54,513 nucleotides of DNA from Desertifilum tharense IPPAS B-1220 (lineage in GTDB: Bacteria > Cyanobacteriota > Cyanobacteriia > Cyanobacteriales > Desertifilaceae): contig NZ_MJGC01000065.1 of the NCBI RefSeq assembly GCF_001746915.1, positions 1 to 54,513 of the forward strand. The letters are read 5' to 3'. This document shows, in pieces, positions 10,421-18,956 of this stretch. A program made the position numbers and the translations under genes. The first letter of the stretch is position 1; each line of letters starts with the position of its first letter. A model generated the notes under the pieces. It saw only the letters and a program-made list of their open reading frames with translations. It had not been told where the DNA came from and searched no databases.

Positions 10421-11640
10421 AGACCGACTGCATAGGCGTTTTCTCTTCCGCAGAGTCCCTGCGTACTTAGTTCTAAACCCCGCAACCTGATGACTTCTGC
10501 TGCTGCATGATCTCTATGGGTTTCGTATCCACACTCACCACATCTGTGAACTCGCACTTGAAGGTCTTTCTTTCCCGTGTGCGTATTGCACTTGGGACAA
10601 GTTTGAGAGGTTCCGTCTGGATTGACTCGGAGGAAGTAGATAAGATGTTTCTTGGCTACCCACTCCAACAGATTGAGAAACTGCCCAAAAGCCGCATCTA
10701 GAGTATGTTTCCTCAACATCCCCCTAGACATGGCTTTCAGGTTTAAGTCCTCAACAAACACCATCCCAATCCCAGCTTTTTTACAAAGATGGTTAGCCAG
10801 TTTGAACTGCCAGTCTTTGCGTACGTTGGCGATGTGGTGATGAAATCTGGCAACACGGATACGCGCTTTTTCGCGGTTCTTGGAACCCGGCTTAGTTCTG
10901 GCATACTTGCGTTGCAGCAATTTTAGCTCGCGGTACAAGGATGTCAGAAATCGGGGTCTAGCGATAAACTCTTTATCCGAGGTTGTCAAAAATTGCTCTA
11001 ATCCTAAATCGATACCGAGTGCATCCCCATGCGGTTGAGCCTCTGGTATTGATACGTCAGACTCGATTGTCAGAACGACCTCCCACCTATCGGCTTTCCT
11101 CAATACCCGTGCTTGCTTGACGACAAACCCATCTGGGATAGGTCTGTGCAAGTTGATAGGTATTTTACCAACCTTGGGAAGATTGAGTTGCCACCCCGTA
11201 ACTGGGTTAGTCTTGAATTGAGGAAACAGCAGGGACTTCATTTGTCCAAACTTCTTGAAACGGGGAAAGCCAAACCCTCTGTTTTGGAAATAGTTCCAAG
11301 CCTCATGCAGTCTACGGATTGTAGTTTGCAGAACTTGAGAAGGTGGTTCTCCCAACAAGGGGAATGCTTTTTTGGCTTTGGGAAGCGCGTTTTGTTGGAT
11401 GTAGTAGGTCGGGAAGGGTTGGTCGGCTGGAATGATGTATTCACGTTCCAAAGAACAGCGATCCAGACTACATTTGCGCGAGTTTACCCAATCTTTGATT
11501 TCTCGTAAGGCGTAGTTGTACACAAGAGCGAGAGATTTCCAACCAATGCAGCATTGTCTGCTCTTGGGTGGCGTCGGGATAAATTCGGTAACAGTAGTTG
11601 ACGATCGCAGTCATGAAGCCAATTCTAAAACAGAATGATT
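10296..11640 (-). mobile_element. Solitary TnpB element, IS200/IS605 group (IS1341-like)
   Basis: The element contains a tnpB gene but no TnpA (Y1 transposase) gene. The right end, downstream of tnpB, is marked by a hairpin (10305-10313 with 10326-10334, nine pairs with one G-U) directly followed on the minus strand by GAGGATGTCA (10305-10296). The same decamer ends the second element at 40260. At the left side TTAGAATTGG (11628-11619) is also shared with that element. The outer left boundary is uncertain; inverted repeats up to about 11760 may belong to it. TnpB elements without TnpA are mobilised in trans. Confidence 0.7.
10345..11614 (-). pseudogene. tnpB: TnpB RNA-guided nuclease gene, frameshifted near its 5' end
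   Basis: The main frame (10345-11523, 392 residues from a GTG) has the full RuvC-like core: Asp172 in GIDLGLEQF, Glu258 in VFVEDLNLKAMS and Asp338 in THRDHAAA. It also has the zinc finger C309-x2-C312...C328-x2-C331. It lacks the normal N-terminus. That N-terminus is present just upstream in another frame: from ATG 11614, MTAIVNYCYRIYPDATQEQ to SRSC at 11522. Skipping one base near 11521 joins it to YNYALREIKDW. So the gene is intact except for one indel. It may be a recent pseudogene, a sequencing error, or still make a truncated protein from the GTG. Known TnpB proteins are omega-RNA-guided DNA nucleases. Confidence 0.85.
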
Positions 11641-11835
11641 ACTCTATAAACATATATCTATTGCAGATTTGACCGGGATTGACCGGATAAAATCAGCGTG
11701 GGGGAGTCCATGTATCCCAACGCTGAATTCTTTGATTACAGCGTGGGAATTATAGCTCCCCCAAACCCCCTCAAATAGTTAATCATTCCTAGGGGTTAGG
11801 GCGATCGCAAGTCCTAGAAAACTGACGCCCCTTCC

Positions 11836-12096
11836 TTAATGACCAATCATCCAAGGACGACTCCCCCGATGTTCGCGGTTGCGCGGGGTTTCGGGTTCCT
11901 GGGTGCGTTGAACTCGCTTCGGTTCGCGCTGTTCGTTTCGCAGGCGCAGATTCCCCGTCAGAATCATCGGAGGAGAGAAAAGACGCTGGGCAACTGCATT
12001 ACATTGGGGACAGTGCATCGGCGTACTTAACTCCGCCAAGCTGCGCCATTTCTCAAAGTTGCCGCAAGTTTCGCAGCGAAAATCATAAAGTGGCAT
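11836..12096 (-). CDS. fmdB: FmdB-type zinc-ribbon protein
   Basis: 86 residues. MPLYDFRCETCG with Cys8/Cys11 and CPQC with Cys29/Cys32 form the small zinc ribbon of the FmdB family (proposed regulators). The C-terminal half is basic and polar (RNEQREPKRVQRTQEPETP) and looks disordered. It is downstream of the formamidase gene on the same strand, the fmdA-fmdB order known from methylotrophs. A MITE lies in the 211-base gap. FmdB's biochemical role is not established; a role in regulating or metallating formamidase is an inference from its position. Confidence 0.82.
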   Translation of the reverse strand: MPLYDFRCETCGNFEKWRSLAELSTPMHCPQCNAVAQRLFSPPMILTGNLRLRNEQREPKRVQRTQEPETPRNREHRGSRPWMIGH

Positions 12097-12156
12097 AGGT
12101 TTAGAGGGAATTGAGCATCTAGCCCAATCAAAGGTTGAACAATTGCATCTGCCCCT

Positions 12157-12294
12157 GGTTGACTGACAAAACTACTAAAAGTCTTATGCTGTTGTAGGTT
12201 GGGTTAGCGTTAGCGTAACCCAACAGCAGCAAGGGTTGTATTGGGTTTCGGACCTCAACTCAACCGACGCGACTATCTTGATTGTCAGTCAACC
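12157..12294. mobile_element. MITE-like element, copy 1
   Basis: 138 bases bounded by a perfect 13-base terminal inverted repeat: GGTTGACTGACAA (12157-12169) and its complement (12282-12294). It has no coding capacity. The interior has an imperfect palindrome around GTTGGGTTAGCG / CGTAACCCAAC. Copy 2 at 22334-22450 shares almost all of it, apart from a block of about 16 bases present only here. It sits between fmdA and fmdB, so it may alter their co-expression. No target-site duplication is obvious. Confidence 0.82.
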
Positions 12295-12307
12295 CAGCAT
12301 CGACCTC

Positions 12308-13495
12308 TTAAGTGGGCAAGATATTTTTATCAAAAATTTCTGTTGGCAAAGCTAAGGTGCAACAAGCATTGGGAATATCAACAATGCCGCTAATTCGACC
12401 CTCGACGGGGGCACAGCTTAACAGCAGATACGCTTGTTCGCCTGTATAACCAAACTTTTTCAAATACTCAATCGCATTTAAGCAAGCCCGACGGTAAGCG
12501 ACATGAGCATCTAAGTAATATTGTTCGCCGCTAAACTCATCTACAGAAATTCCCTCAAAAACCAAATACTCAGAGTAACGCGGTTCTACCGGACCGGGTT
12601 TAAAGATAGGGTTAATCATGCCATATTTTTCCACCCCACCTTTAATAATATCTACATGCAAATCGAGGTAGCCTGCCATTTCAATTGCGCCACAGAAAGA
12701 TACTTCTCCATCGCCTTGAGAGAAGTGAATATCGCCCATTGAAAGGTTAGCCCCATCCACATAAACTGGGAAGTAAATTCGCGAGCCTTTCGAGAGGTTT
12801 TTAATATCGCAATTTCCTCCATGTTCCCTCGGCGGAACGGTTCGGGCAGCTTCAGCCGCAACTCTCTCAAATTCCGACCCTTTCAGAGACCCTAAAACAG
12901 CATTTTCAGGAGTCGGTAAAGCCGCGAGGGGAGGAATTGCAGGTTTCCACGGCGGGCCGCCTTTTTTAACGAGTTCAGCTTCGCGCTTATTCCATTTCGC
13001 TAAGAGTTCGTGAGAGGGGGCGCAACCAATTAAACCGGGATGGCTGAGTCCGGCAAAACGCACGCCAGGAATATGACGAGATTGGGTGTAAATGCCTTGA
13101 ATATCCCAAATTGCTTTAGCTGCATTGGGGTAATGGTCGGTTAAGAAACCGCCGCCATTCTCGCGGGCAAAAATGCCTGTAAATCCCCATTCATCGCCTT
13201 GTAAAGGACCGATGTCGAGAATATCAACAACAAGAATATCTCCAGGTTCGGCACCCTTGACATGAATGGGGCCGCTAAGAACGTGAACGACGGTTAATTT
13301 GACATCGCGAATATCGTCCGGATTATCGTCATCTTTGATTTGTCCGTCTGTCCAATCTTTACATTCAATCCGAAAAATATCGCCAGGATTAACGGAAACA
13401 ACAGCAGGAATATCAGGGTGCCAGCGATTATGTCCAACAATTTCTTGTTCGGACATAGATTTGGTTAAATCAACTTTGAAGAGAACTTCTGGCAT
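12308..13495 (-). CDS. fmdA: Formamidase (acetamidase/formamidase family)
   Basis: 395 residues, full length for the FmdA/AmdA family. It begins PEVLFKVDLTKSMSEQ and carries the conserved blocks HNRWHPDIP, PGDILVVDILDIGPL and GGNCDIKNLSKGSRIYFPV. The enzyme hydrolyses formamide to formate and ammonia in the cytoplasm and provides nitrogen. The start is ATG at 13495. Upstream (13598-13659) are two NtcA-type palindromes, one correctly spaced to a -10 box, consistent with induction when nitrogen is scarce. fmdB follows. Confidence 0.93.
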   Translation of the reverse strand: MPEVLFKVDLTKSMSEQEIVGHNRWHPDIPAVVSVNPGDIFRIECKDWTDGQIKDDDNPDDIRDVKLTVVHVLSGPIHVKGAEPGDILVVDILDIGPLQGDEWGFTGIFARENGGGFLTDHYPNAAKAIWDIQGIYTQSRHIPGVRFAGLSHPGLIGCAPSHELLAKWNKREAELVKKGGPPWKPAIPPLAALPTPENAVLGSLKGSEFERVAAEAARTVPPREHGGNCDIKNLSKGSRIYFPVYVDGANLSMGDIHFSQGDGEVSFCGAIEMAGYLDLHVDIIKGGVEKYGMINPIFKPGPVEPRYSEYLVFEGISVDEFSGEQYYLDAHVAYRRACLNAIEYLKKFGYTGEQAYLLLSCAPVEGRISGIVDIPNACCTLALPTEIFDKNILPT

Positions 13496-13597
13496 GGTTT
13501 ACTCGCTTCAGCAACAGTCTGCTGAATTCTTGAATTTACATTCAGATAATCTTAAGTCTTGAATTCAGTTTGAAACCTAAAGTTTGTTTTAAATCTG

Positions 13598-13611
13598 GTA
13601 ATCTGTTTTAC
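13598..13611 (-). promoter_or_regulatory. Second NtcA-type palindrome upstream of fmdA
   Basis: GTA-ATCTGTTT-TAC is a second GTA-N8-TAC palindrome, 34 bases closer to the gene than the first. On the minus strand TAGGTT follows after 18 bases, slightly short of the usual 20-24. It could be a weaker second site, or a site overlapping the transcript start that modulates the first. Confidence 0.4.
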
Positions 13612-13619
13612 AAGAAATT

Positions 13620-13659
13620 AGTGTAAAAAAGCTGAAACTGAAATTGTATTTATTTTTAC
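13620..13659 (-). promoter_or_regulatory. NtcA-activated-type promoter of fmdA
   Basis: GTA-N8-TAC (13646-13659), the NtcA consensus, is followed on the minus strand after exactly 20 bases by TACACT (13625-13620), which matches TA-N3-T. The family consensus for NtcA-activated promoters is GTA-N8-TAC-N20-24-TA-N3-T. Transcription would start about 118 bases before the fmdA ATG. This is sequence evidence only; binding has not been shown. Confidence 0.6.
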
Positions 13660-13720
13660 AAAACCAGCTAATTTTTGTAAACTTGTATCCTCTATTCAGG
13701 AATATCAATAAGCGGCTGCT

Positions 13721-13821
13721 CTCAATCCATACTGGATGCAGGCCCAGGACAATCTAAAGCACGAAACTATCGTCCCCGTAGAACAGTGCTTGAGAATCTG
13801 GACAACCCCCGTAGGATTGGG
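13721..13821. other. Possible structured RNA or long imperfect hairpin
   Basis: The gap between the fmdA promoter and the 39-residue gene contains three nested helices: CTCAATCC (13721-13728) with GGATTGGG (13814-13821), CCAG (13744-13747) with CTGG (13798-13801), and AAGCAC (13757-13762) with GTGCTT (13786-13791). CCCCGTAG occurs twice inside (around 13773 and 13808). The strand cannot be decided. It may be a small RNA, or a 3' structure of the neighbouring minus-strand gene. I could not match it to a known RNA family. Confidence 0.25.
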
Positions 13822-13845
13822 GAAGCTTATCTAAGTTTGCAAATG

Positions 13846-13965
13846 CTAGTGAGAAACAAAGCCTGCGACCAACAGCGGAAGCAACAACACCGCAACCACG
13901 ATTAGGAGCAAGGTTCCGGGTTCGACGTTAATGACGTTTTTATCGGGTTTATTCGGGTTATTCAC
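13846..13965 (-). CDS. Small single-helix membrane protein (39 aa), unknown
   Basis: GTG start at 13965 with GGAG nine bases upstream. The polar N-terminus (MNNPNKPDKNVINVEPG) is followed by one hydrophobic helix (TLLLIVVAVLLLPLLVAG, residues 18-35) and FVSH. There is no other ATG in frame. The size and topology resemble the many small thylakoid or membrane proteins of cyanobacteria, but the sequence matches none of the photosystem or cytochrome small subunits I know. The frame, ribosome-binding site and clean helix make it a credible gene. Confidence 0.65.
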   Translation of the reverse strand: MNNPNKPDKNVINVEPGTLLLIVVAVLLLPLLVAGFVSH

Positions 13966-14294
13966 GATCCGTATTCTCCGCTAGGGTTGGGTTTATTGTA
14001 GGGGAAAGTTAGGGGCGATCGCTTGATCTAGAGATAGACTCTCATCCCTACCCTAAAAGTTTAGAGTTCAAACTATTTAATTGCTTTTGATTTGGGTGGC
14101 GTGCTTTTTAGTACCGCCAGTTCGCATCACTTAATACTAGGGCGTTCCGTGAGCGCGATCGCCTTTTTTAGGACTATTGAGACTTCTCCGTACAATTACT
14201 AAACGAGCGGAGAAAAAATACGGCAGAGAGAAAAGTCTGGAAACTGTAATTTTCTCGGATAGGAGTATACAAAAGGTTACTTTCTTGAGTGTAA
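13966..14294. other. Intergenic region before the WecG-type gene
   Basis: 329 bases between the divergent 39-residue gene and the polysaccharide transferase. It holds two HIP1-like sites (near 14015 and 14157) and short imperfect palindromes, and should carry both promoters. I found no convincing ORF or RNA. Confidence 0.5.
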
Positions 14295-15158
14295 ATGCGG
14301 ATATTTTTGTGTATTATGAATAGCTATCCCCCCAGTATTATTGCCATGAACTCAGTAGCAGCACTTAAGCATCGGGAATTGCCCCGTAAAATTGTACTGA
14401 AAACCCCAGTTACAGCCGTTCCCTTCAATGTACAAATTGAGACGATGACTGATTGGGCGCGTCAGCGAGAAAGCCGTACCGTCTGTGTAGCGAATGTTCA
14501 CATGCTGACCGAAGCCTATCAAAACCCTGAATTTGCCTCCGTATTGCAAGAAGCAGACCTCGTAACCCCCGATGGAATGCCTTTAGTTTGGATGTTGCGC
14601 TGGTTAGGAACCCAAGAGCAAGACCGAGTAGCGGGGCTTGACATCTTCGTCGCCCTATGTCACCTCGCCTCTCTACAGGGCATCAGCATCTTCTTCCTCG
14701 GTTCAGATGATGATACCCTAGGCCGGATTAGAACCCGACTCCAGCAAGAATTTCCCGACTTGAAGATTGCGGGTATGCAGTCTCTCCCCTTTCGTCCCCT
14801 CACCGAATCAGAAGACGCAGCCATCATCGAACAAATTAACACCAGCGGTGCAGGCTTCGTCTTTCTGGCCTTGGGTTGTCCTAAACAAGAACAGTGGATT
14901 GCTCAACACAAACACAAAGTCCAAGCCGTCATGCTCGGTTTAGGTTGGGCTTTTACCGTCTATGCTGGCATTCAGAACCGCGCCCCGCGTTGGATGCAAA
15001 AAGCCGGGTTAGAATGGCTCTATCGCCTTGCCCTCGAACCCGGTCGCCTCTCGCAACGCTACTGGCACAGCAACCGCCTGTTTATTCAACTCGCCATTAA
15101 ACAACTTTTAAGTGCTAAATACGCCCCTCGGTTGCATTCCCCCATGACTGAAGGTTAA
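14295..15158 (+). CDS. WecG/TagA/CpsF family glycosyltransferase (GT26)
   Basis: 287 residues from the ATG at 14295; in-frame ATGs at 14316 and 14346 are possible starts, and none has a strong Shine-Dalgarno sequence. The signature blocks are present: VCVANVHMLTEAYQNP, TPDGMPLVW (residues 91-99, with the proposed catalytic Asp93) and LALGCPKQEQWI. GT26 enzymes transfer N-acetylmannosamine-type sugars to lipid-linked intermediates in capsule, teichoic-acid or enterobacterial common antigen synthesis. It is convergent with the exopolysaccharide operon, and its stop overlaps that of the GT4 gene by 4 bases. Confidence 0.9.
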   Translation: MRIFLCIMNSYPPSIIAMNSVAALKHRELPRKIVLKTPVTAVPFNVQIETMTDWARQRESRTVCVANVHMLTEAYQNPEFASVLQEADLVTPDGMPLVWMLRWLGTQEQDRVAGLDIFVALCHLASLQGISIFFLGSDDDTLGRIRTRLQQEFPDLKIAGMQSLPFRPLTESEDAAIIEQINTSGAGFVFLALGCPKQEQWIAQHKHKVQAVMLGLGWAFTVYAGIQNRAPRWMQKAGLEWLYRLALEPGRLSQRYWHSNRLFIQLAIKQLLSAKYAPRLHSPMTEG

Positions 15159-16360
15159 GCACCTGGCAAGCACGAACGGGTTTTTGCGACTTGAATGGCT
15201 TGTTGGTAAATTGCCAGCAATTGCTCATAGTTCGCGTCTGCTGTATAACAGTCCGCATACACCTGATTCGCCCGCCGTCCCATTTCTCGTAAAGCTTGAG
15301 GATGTGCAACAGCCCATTCCAGCTTCGAGGCCAAGTCTGTCGCGTCTCCTGCCTCAAAATGCAAACCCGTCACCTGATTTTCGACTATCTCCGCTAGACT
15401 CCCTAGGCGAGAAACAATCACGGGTAAACTACACGCAAACGCTTCAATAACACTCAGACCAAACGGTTCGTACCAAATCGATGGAAAAACGAGAAATTGG
15501 GCAGATTGCATCAGGTGCAATACTGTGCTTTTCTCTTGCCAACCTAAAAGTTCAATGCAGTCCTGAAGATTTGCCGCCTTCACTTGATTTTGCAAGTCTT
15601 CTAGCAAGGGGCCAGTCCCGACAATTTTCAAGGGGAATTGAAGATTTCGGCATTGATAAGCCTGAATCAGGATTTGCACCCCTTTTTCGATGGAAAGCCG
15701 ACCGACATATAAAGCAAACGGTTGGCGTTGGAGAGTATCCTGAACGCTGAGTGCGACAAAGTTCGGTTTTACCTGAAGCTTGGCTGGGGGTAAACCCGCC
15801 TGAATCATTTTGTTTTTTTGAAACTGCGTCAGCACAATATAGCGAGTGACGCGGTTTTGCCAAGTTTGGCGCAAAGTATGGGCCGCTAGCATGGTAGCAG
15901 TAACAGCAGATTGCGATCGCGATCCGCGATAACATCCATACTTCACCCCAGGCCAGGGAATCGCCTTCCCCAAACACTCCTCGCACACCCGCCCCTCGCG
16001 AAACAGCAGCGCATTGGGACACCCTAAACGATAATTATGTAACGTTTGCACCACCGGAATCTGCGCCTCGCACGCCGCATCGTACACCGACGGCGACAGC
16101 AACGGGAAAAAATTATGTACGTGCAGCACATCCGGCAAAAACCATTGAATTTCCTCACCCACTCGCTGCTTGGCGGAATGCGAATAAATTGCACTCACCG
16201 CCGCCTTCGCCTTACCTCCAACTCCCTGAATTTCATCATTGGTTGTTTCTATCAGCCGAACCGCGTGACCCTTCGCCTCCAATAACGCCTTCTCCGCCTG
16301 AACAACCGCCTCCTCACCCCCCGCAAACTGATAGCGGTTATGCAAAATTAGAATCTTCAT
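15155..16360 (-). CDS. Glycosyltransferase family 4
   Basis: 401 residues from ATG 16360. A longer open frame reaches 16468 but lies inside the preceding gene; the MKILILHNRYQFAGGEE start is the family-type N-terminus. The C-terminal Rossmann domain has YVGRLSIEKGVQILIQAY and the donor-binding region SIWYEPFGLSVIEAFACSLPVIVS (E-x7-E). It would add a sugar from a nucleotide-sugar donor to the growing exopolysaccharide repeat at the cytoplasmic membrane. Its ATG overlaps the TGA of the upstream glycosidase gene (ATGA), so the two are translationally coupled. Confidence 0.93.
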   Translation of the reverse strand: MKILILHNRYQFAGGEEAVVQAEKALLEAKGHAVRLIETTNDEIQGVGGKAKAAVSAIYSHSAKQRVGEEIQWFLPDVLHVHNFFPLLSPSVYDAACEAQIPVVQTLHNYRLGCPNALLFREGRVCEECLGKAIPWPGVKYGCYRGSRSQSAVTATMLAAHTLRQTWQNRVTRYIVLTQFQKNKMIQAGLPPAKLQVKPNFVALSVQDTLQRQPFALYVGRLSIEKGVQILIQAYQCRNLQFPLKIVGTGPLLEDLQNQVKAANLQDCIELLGWQEKSTVLHLMQSAQFLVFPSIWYEPFGLSVIEAFACSLPVIVSRLGSLAEIVENQVTGLHFEAGDATDLASKLEWAVAHPQALREMGRRANQVYADCYTADANYEQLLAIYQQAIQVAKTRSCLPGA

Positions 16361-17658
16361 GTCGGTTGAGACTCCAGCAACAACGGCGTGGGATGCATCT
16401 TGACATGATTGCGCCCAACCAAAGAATGGCGTTTCCCTGATAACTCTTGCATTTGCCGAACGCCCCATTCTGGGGGAAGTTCCAAACGTTGATTGCGGTT
16501 AGGATTCCAAACCATCCAAGCCATCGAACCATCAGAACGTTGCAACTGACAAATCCAAGCCCGTTGGCGGGTTTCGCATTGCTTTAGTGTCGAACCCACC
16601 AACCAACGCTGAAGTTCTGTATAAGCCCTGGCTACTGCCTTCGGACGCTTGAGGTTATAATCCGTTAGCCCCATACTGCGATGACCCCACGCATACCAAT
16701 AAACCTGTTCTACCCCAGCCGCCCAATTGAGAATATAAGACCGCGCCAAATATGCCACCGCATCCCTAGAATTCAAAGGTCTTCCCGCCCAAGTTTCATC
16801 CTCAATATTTTGGTCGGAATTCTCCATTCTCCACCCCATCTCAGTATTCCATAGGGGCTTATCTGCTACTTGGTACTTCGCCATCAACGCCTGAACGTGA
16901 CGAATGACGGGTAGCATGGCCTCCGGGGCATGGGGCGCGACATAAAAGTGATAGCCAATCACATCCGCCGCCTGACCCCCTCCCAACGCTAAATATCGCT
17001 CAAAATAACGTAAATGTTCGCCATAGGGAGACAGCCCAGAAGACACCACCGTAATATTTGGGTCAACCTGTTTGAGGACTTGATAAGCTGCTTGGTTGAG
17101 GCGCACCAACTGTTCAATTGTCCCCGAATAGAAGCGCGGCACATTCGGTTCGTTCCACAGTTCGTAATAGCGGACGCGCCCTCGGTAGCGAGTCGCCACG
17201 GTACGGACGTAATTTTTCCAATCTTCAATATTTTTGGCTTCAGCCACAGCCCCATTTGGCGGGTTAGGGTAGCAACATCCCGGTTCCTCTGGGCGGGCAG
17301 ATGCCCAAGTTGGCGTTTCCTTGAGAATCAGCATCACCTCTACCCCTTGCTGTTCGGCAAGGGCCATATCTCGGTCAAGGGTGGCAAAATTCCACTCGCC
17401 CTGGCGGGGTTCCAGTAGCGGCCAATCTGCATAGAAGTTACGCCAAATTCGGAAAGGAATACTCGGCCAACTTGCCCCATAATCCAGGTTAATCAGATTT
17501 AGGTTAAATAGACTCGCCGGAATCGGTTTTGAAGTCGGGGCAAACACAGAAGGATTGCCCGATGAAGCAAAAAAGGGCAAGCTTTGCTGCTGCAAACAAA
17601 ACGAGAGTAATACCGAAAGAATAAATAACCCGCTATAACGCAATTGTTTAATCATCAT
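16357..17658 (-). CDS. Clan-A glycoside hydrolase (GH39-like), secreted or membrane-anchored
   Basis: 433 residues. A hydrophobic N-terminal signal or anchor (about residues 8-23) is followed by a TIM-barrel. The acid/base candidate is Glu170 in YYELWNEPN and the nucleophile candidate is Glu273 in PLWNTEMGW, the clan GH-A spacing. ETPTWAS and GYHFYVAPHAP are also typical of xylosidase-like members. Inside an exopolysaccharide operon it may trim or release polymer in the periplasm. It overlaps the ligase/polymerase gene upstream by 11 bases and the GT4 gene downstream by 4. The substrate is unknown. Confidence 0.82.
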   Translation of the reverse strand: MMIKQLRYSGLFILSVLLSFCLQQQSLPFFASSGNPSVFAPTSKPIPASLFNLNLINLDYGASWPSIPFRIWRNFYADWPLLEPRQGEWNFATLDRDMALAEQQGVEVMLILKETPTWASARPEEPGCCYPNPPNGAVAEAKNIEDWKNYVRTVATRYRGRVRYYELWNEPNVPRFYSGTIEQLVRLNQAAYQVLKQVDPNITVVSSGLSPYGEHLRYFERYLALGGGQAADVIGYHFYVAPHAPEAMLPVIRHVQALMAKYQVADKPLWNTEMGWRMENSDQNIEDETWAGRPLNSRDAVAYLARSYILNWAAGVEQVYWYAWGHRSMGLTDYNLKRPKAVARAYTELQRWLVGSTLKQCETRQRAWICQLQRSDGSMAWMVWNPNRNQRLELPPEWGVRQMQELSGKRHSLVGRNHVKMHPTPLLLESQPT

Positions 17659-18922
17659 TTTTTCCTAAACGCACTGCTTTTCGAGGAGTCATCCAGCCAA
17701 TGAGGAGCATCATTAAAACAGAGGGATAGACTAAAAAATCGGGAACATTCGCTTCAGTCAACCCGCGAATTAAAACGTAAATTAGTAAGGAAAGCCCTAA
17801 AATAGATTGCGGTAACTGAGCTTGCTTTGCTCGCCAAATTAAGCCAATGTAAGCGAGATAGGTGAGGATGCCTAAAATTAGACCCACGCCCCCTAAATTA
17901 AACCAAACATTTAACCATTCATTGTGGGGATGCACGAGGCGAATGGCAATCACTTGCGGAGCAACATCGCGGTAGGATTGATAGCCATATCCCCAAACAG
18001 GATTTTCTTGAATCATTTCCCAGGCAATTTCCCATAAAACTGTTCGCCCTGATGCGGTTGTCAGGGCTTCTCCTCCCTGTTGTTCGTTTAAATATTCGTT
18101 GAGATATTTCCCCAAAGTGGGTAATGAGGCGGCTAGAAGTAAGCTAGTTCCTCCCAAGGTCATTAGCTTTTTTTTGATGCTAATTTTACTGCAAAAAATA
18201 TAAATTAAAGCCGAAATCAAGAAAGCGGCTATCGATGTTTTACTCAAGCTCGTTAATAACGTAAAAAGCTGAAACATCAATAAATATAAATAGGTTTTCT
18301 GTTGTTTGGTCGTTCCCCAACTTTCTAACGCCAAAAACATCGTACATAGGCAATTTATAGCCATGCGGTTGCCAATATCATTCGGATGTAAGAAGAGTTC
18401 ATGTCCTAAACGTCCTTCCACTGTTCTAGCATTAAACAGGAAAGGAACTAAAGCATAAACCAGACCTCCCCAAGCAAGTCCTTGTAAGGATTTTATTGCG
18501 ACTTTATCGATATCAGCCCGCAGAAAAGTTAAAATAACTACCGCAATTTTTAATGTCAAGGTTAGCCAATAACCCATTGCAGAGAAACGAGGACTTGCAC
18601 CTGTCCAAAATAGCGACAATCCCGCCCATCCCGTCAATAGCAATAAACATTTAGCAGCAAAGGATTGAAAAATTTCTGGATTTCGCAATCGTCCGCCGAT
18701 TAATAAGCTCGATAGGAGAAAACCCGCTAAACTAATAGGGGGTAAATAACTAACGGCTGTTCCTAATGCAGGTTTGCTTTGAAAGAAAACAAAGGTTAAA
18801 CAGCCTTCAATACTCAAGAAGAACCAAAACCAAAAAGCTAGGCTTTCAATTTTGATAACAAATCTTGATTTCTTCCGATTCTGGGGCAAATTTTCGCTAA
18901 AAGACAAGGCTTTTTCGGGCAT
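17648..18922 (-). CDS. O-antigen ligase/polymerase-like membrane protein (Wzy/WaaL type)
   Basis: 424 residues with about ten to twelve hydrophobic helices. The large periplasmic loop leads to GYGYQSYRDV followed by VHPHNEWLNVWFNLGGVGLILG, the His-Asn-Glu signature of the Wzy_C/O-antigen ligase family. In a Wzx/Wzy/Wzc-type locus it is the best candidate for the polymerase that joins repeat units on the periplasmic side. It starts 34 bases after the GT4 gene stop. Confidence 0.87.
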   Translation of the reverse strand: MPEKALSFSENLPQNRKKSRFVIKIESLAFWFWFFLSIEGCLTFVFFQSKPALGTAVSYLPPISLAGFLLSSLLIGGRLRNPEIFQSFAAKCLLLLTGWAGLSLFWTGASPRFSAMGYWLTLTLKIAVVILTFLRADIDKVAIKSLQGLAWGGLVYALVPFLFNARTVEGRLGHELFLHPNDIGNRMAINCLCTMFLALESWGTTKQQKTYLYLLMFQLFTLLTSLSKTSIAAFLISALIYIFCSKISIKKKLMTLGGTSLLLAASLPTLGKYLNEYLNEQQGGEALTTASGRTVLWEIAWEMIQENPVWGYGYQSYRDVAPQVIAIRLVHPHNEWLNVWFNLGGVGLILGILTYLAYIGLIWRAKQAQLPQSILGLSLLIYVLIRGLTEANVPDFLVYPSVLMMLLIGWMTPRKAVRLGKNDD

Positions 18923-18956
18923 TTCGACGAAATTCTAATCAATAAGTTGTTAATCT

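Noticed and set aside
14352..14549. Minus-strand frame in the WecG-type gene
   Set aside because: Overlaps conserved GT26 motifs and has no ribosome-binding site.
16046..16285. Plus-strand open frames of 79-140 codons within the GT4 and IleS genes
   Set aside because: They are antisense to strong, conserved reading frames with intact motifs, so they are shadow frames.
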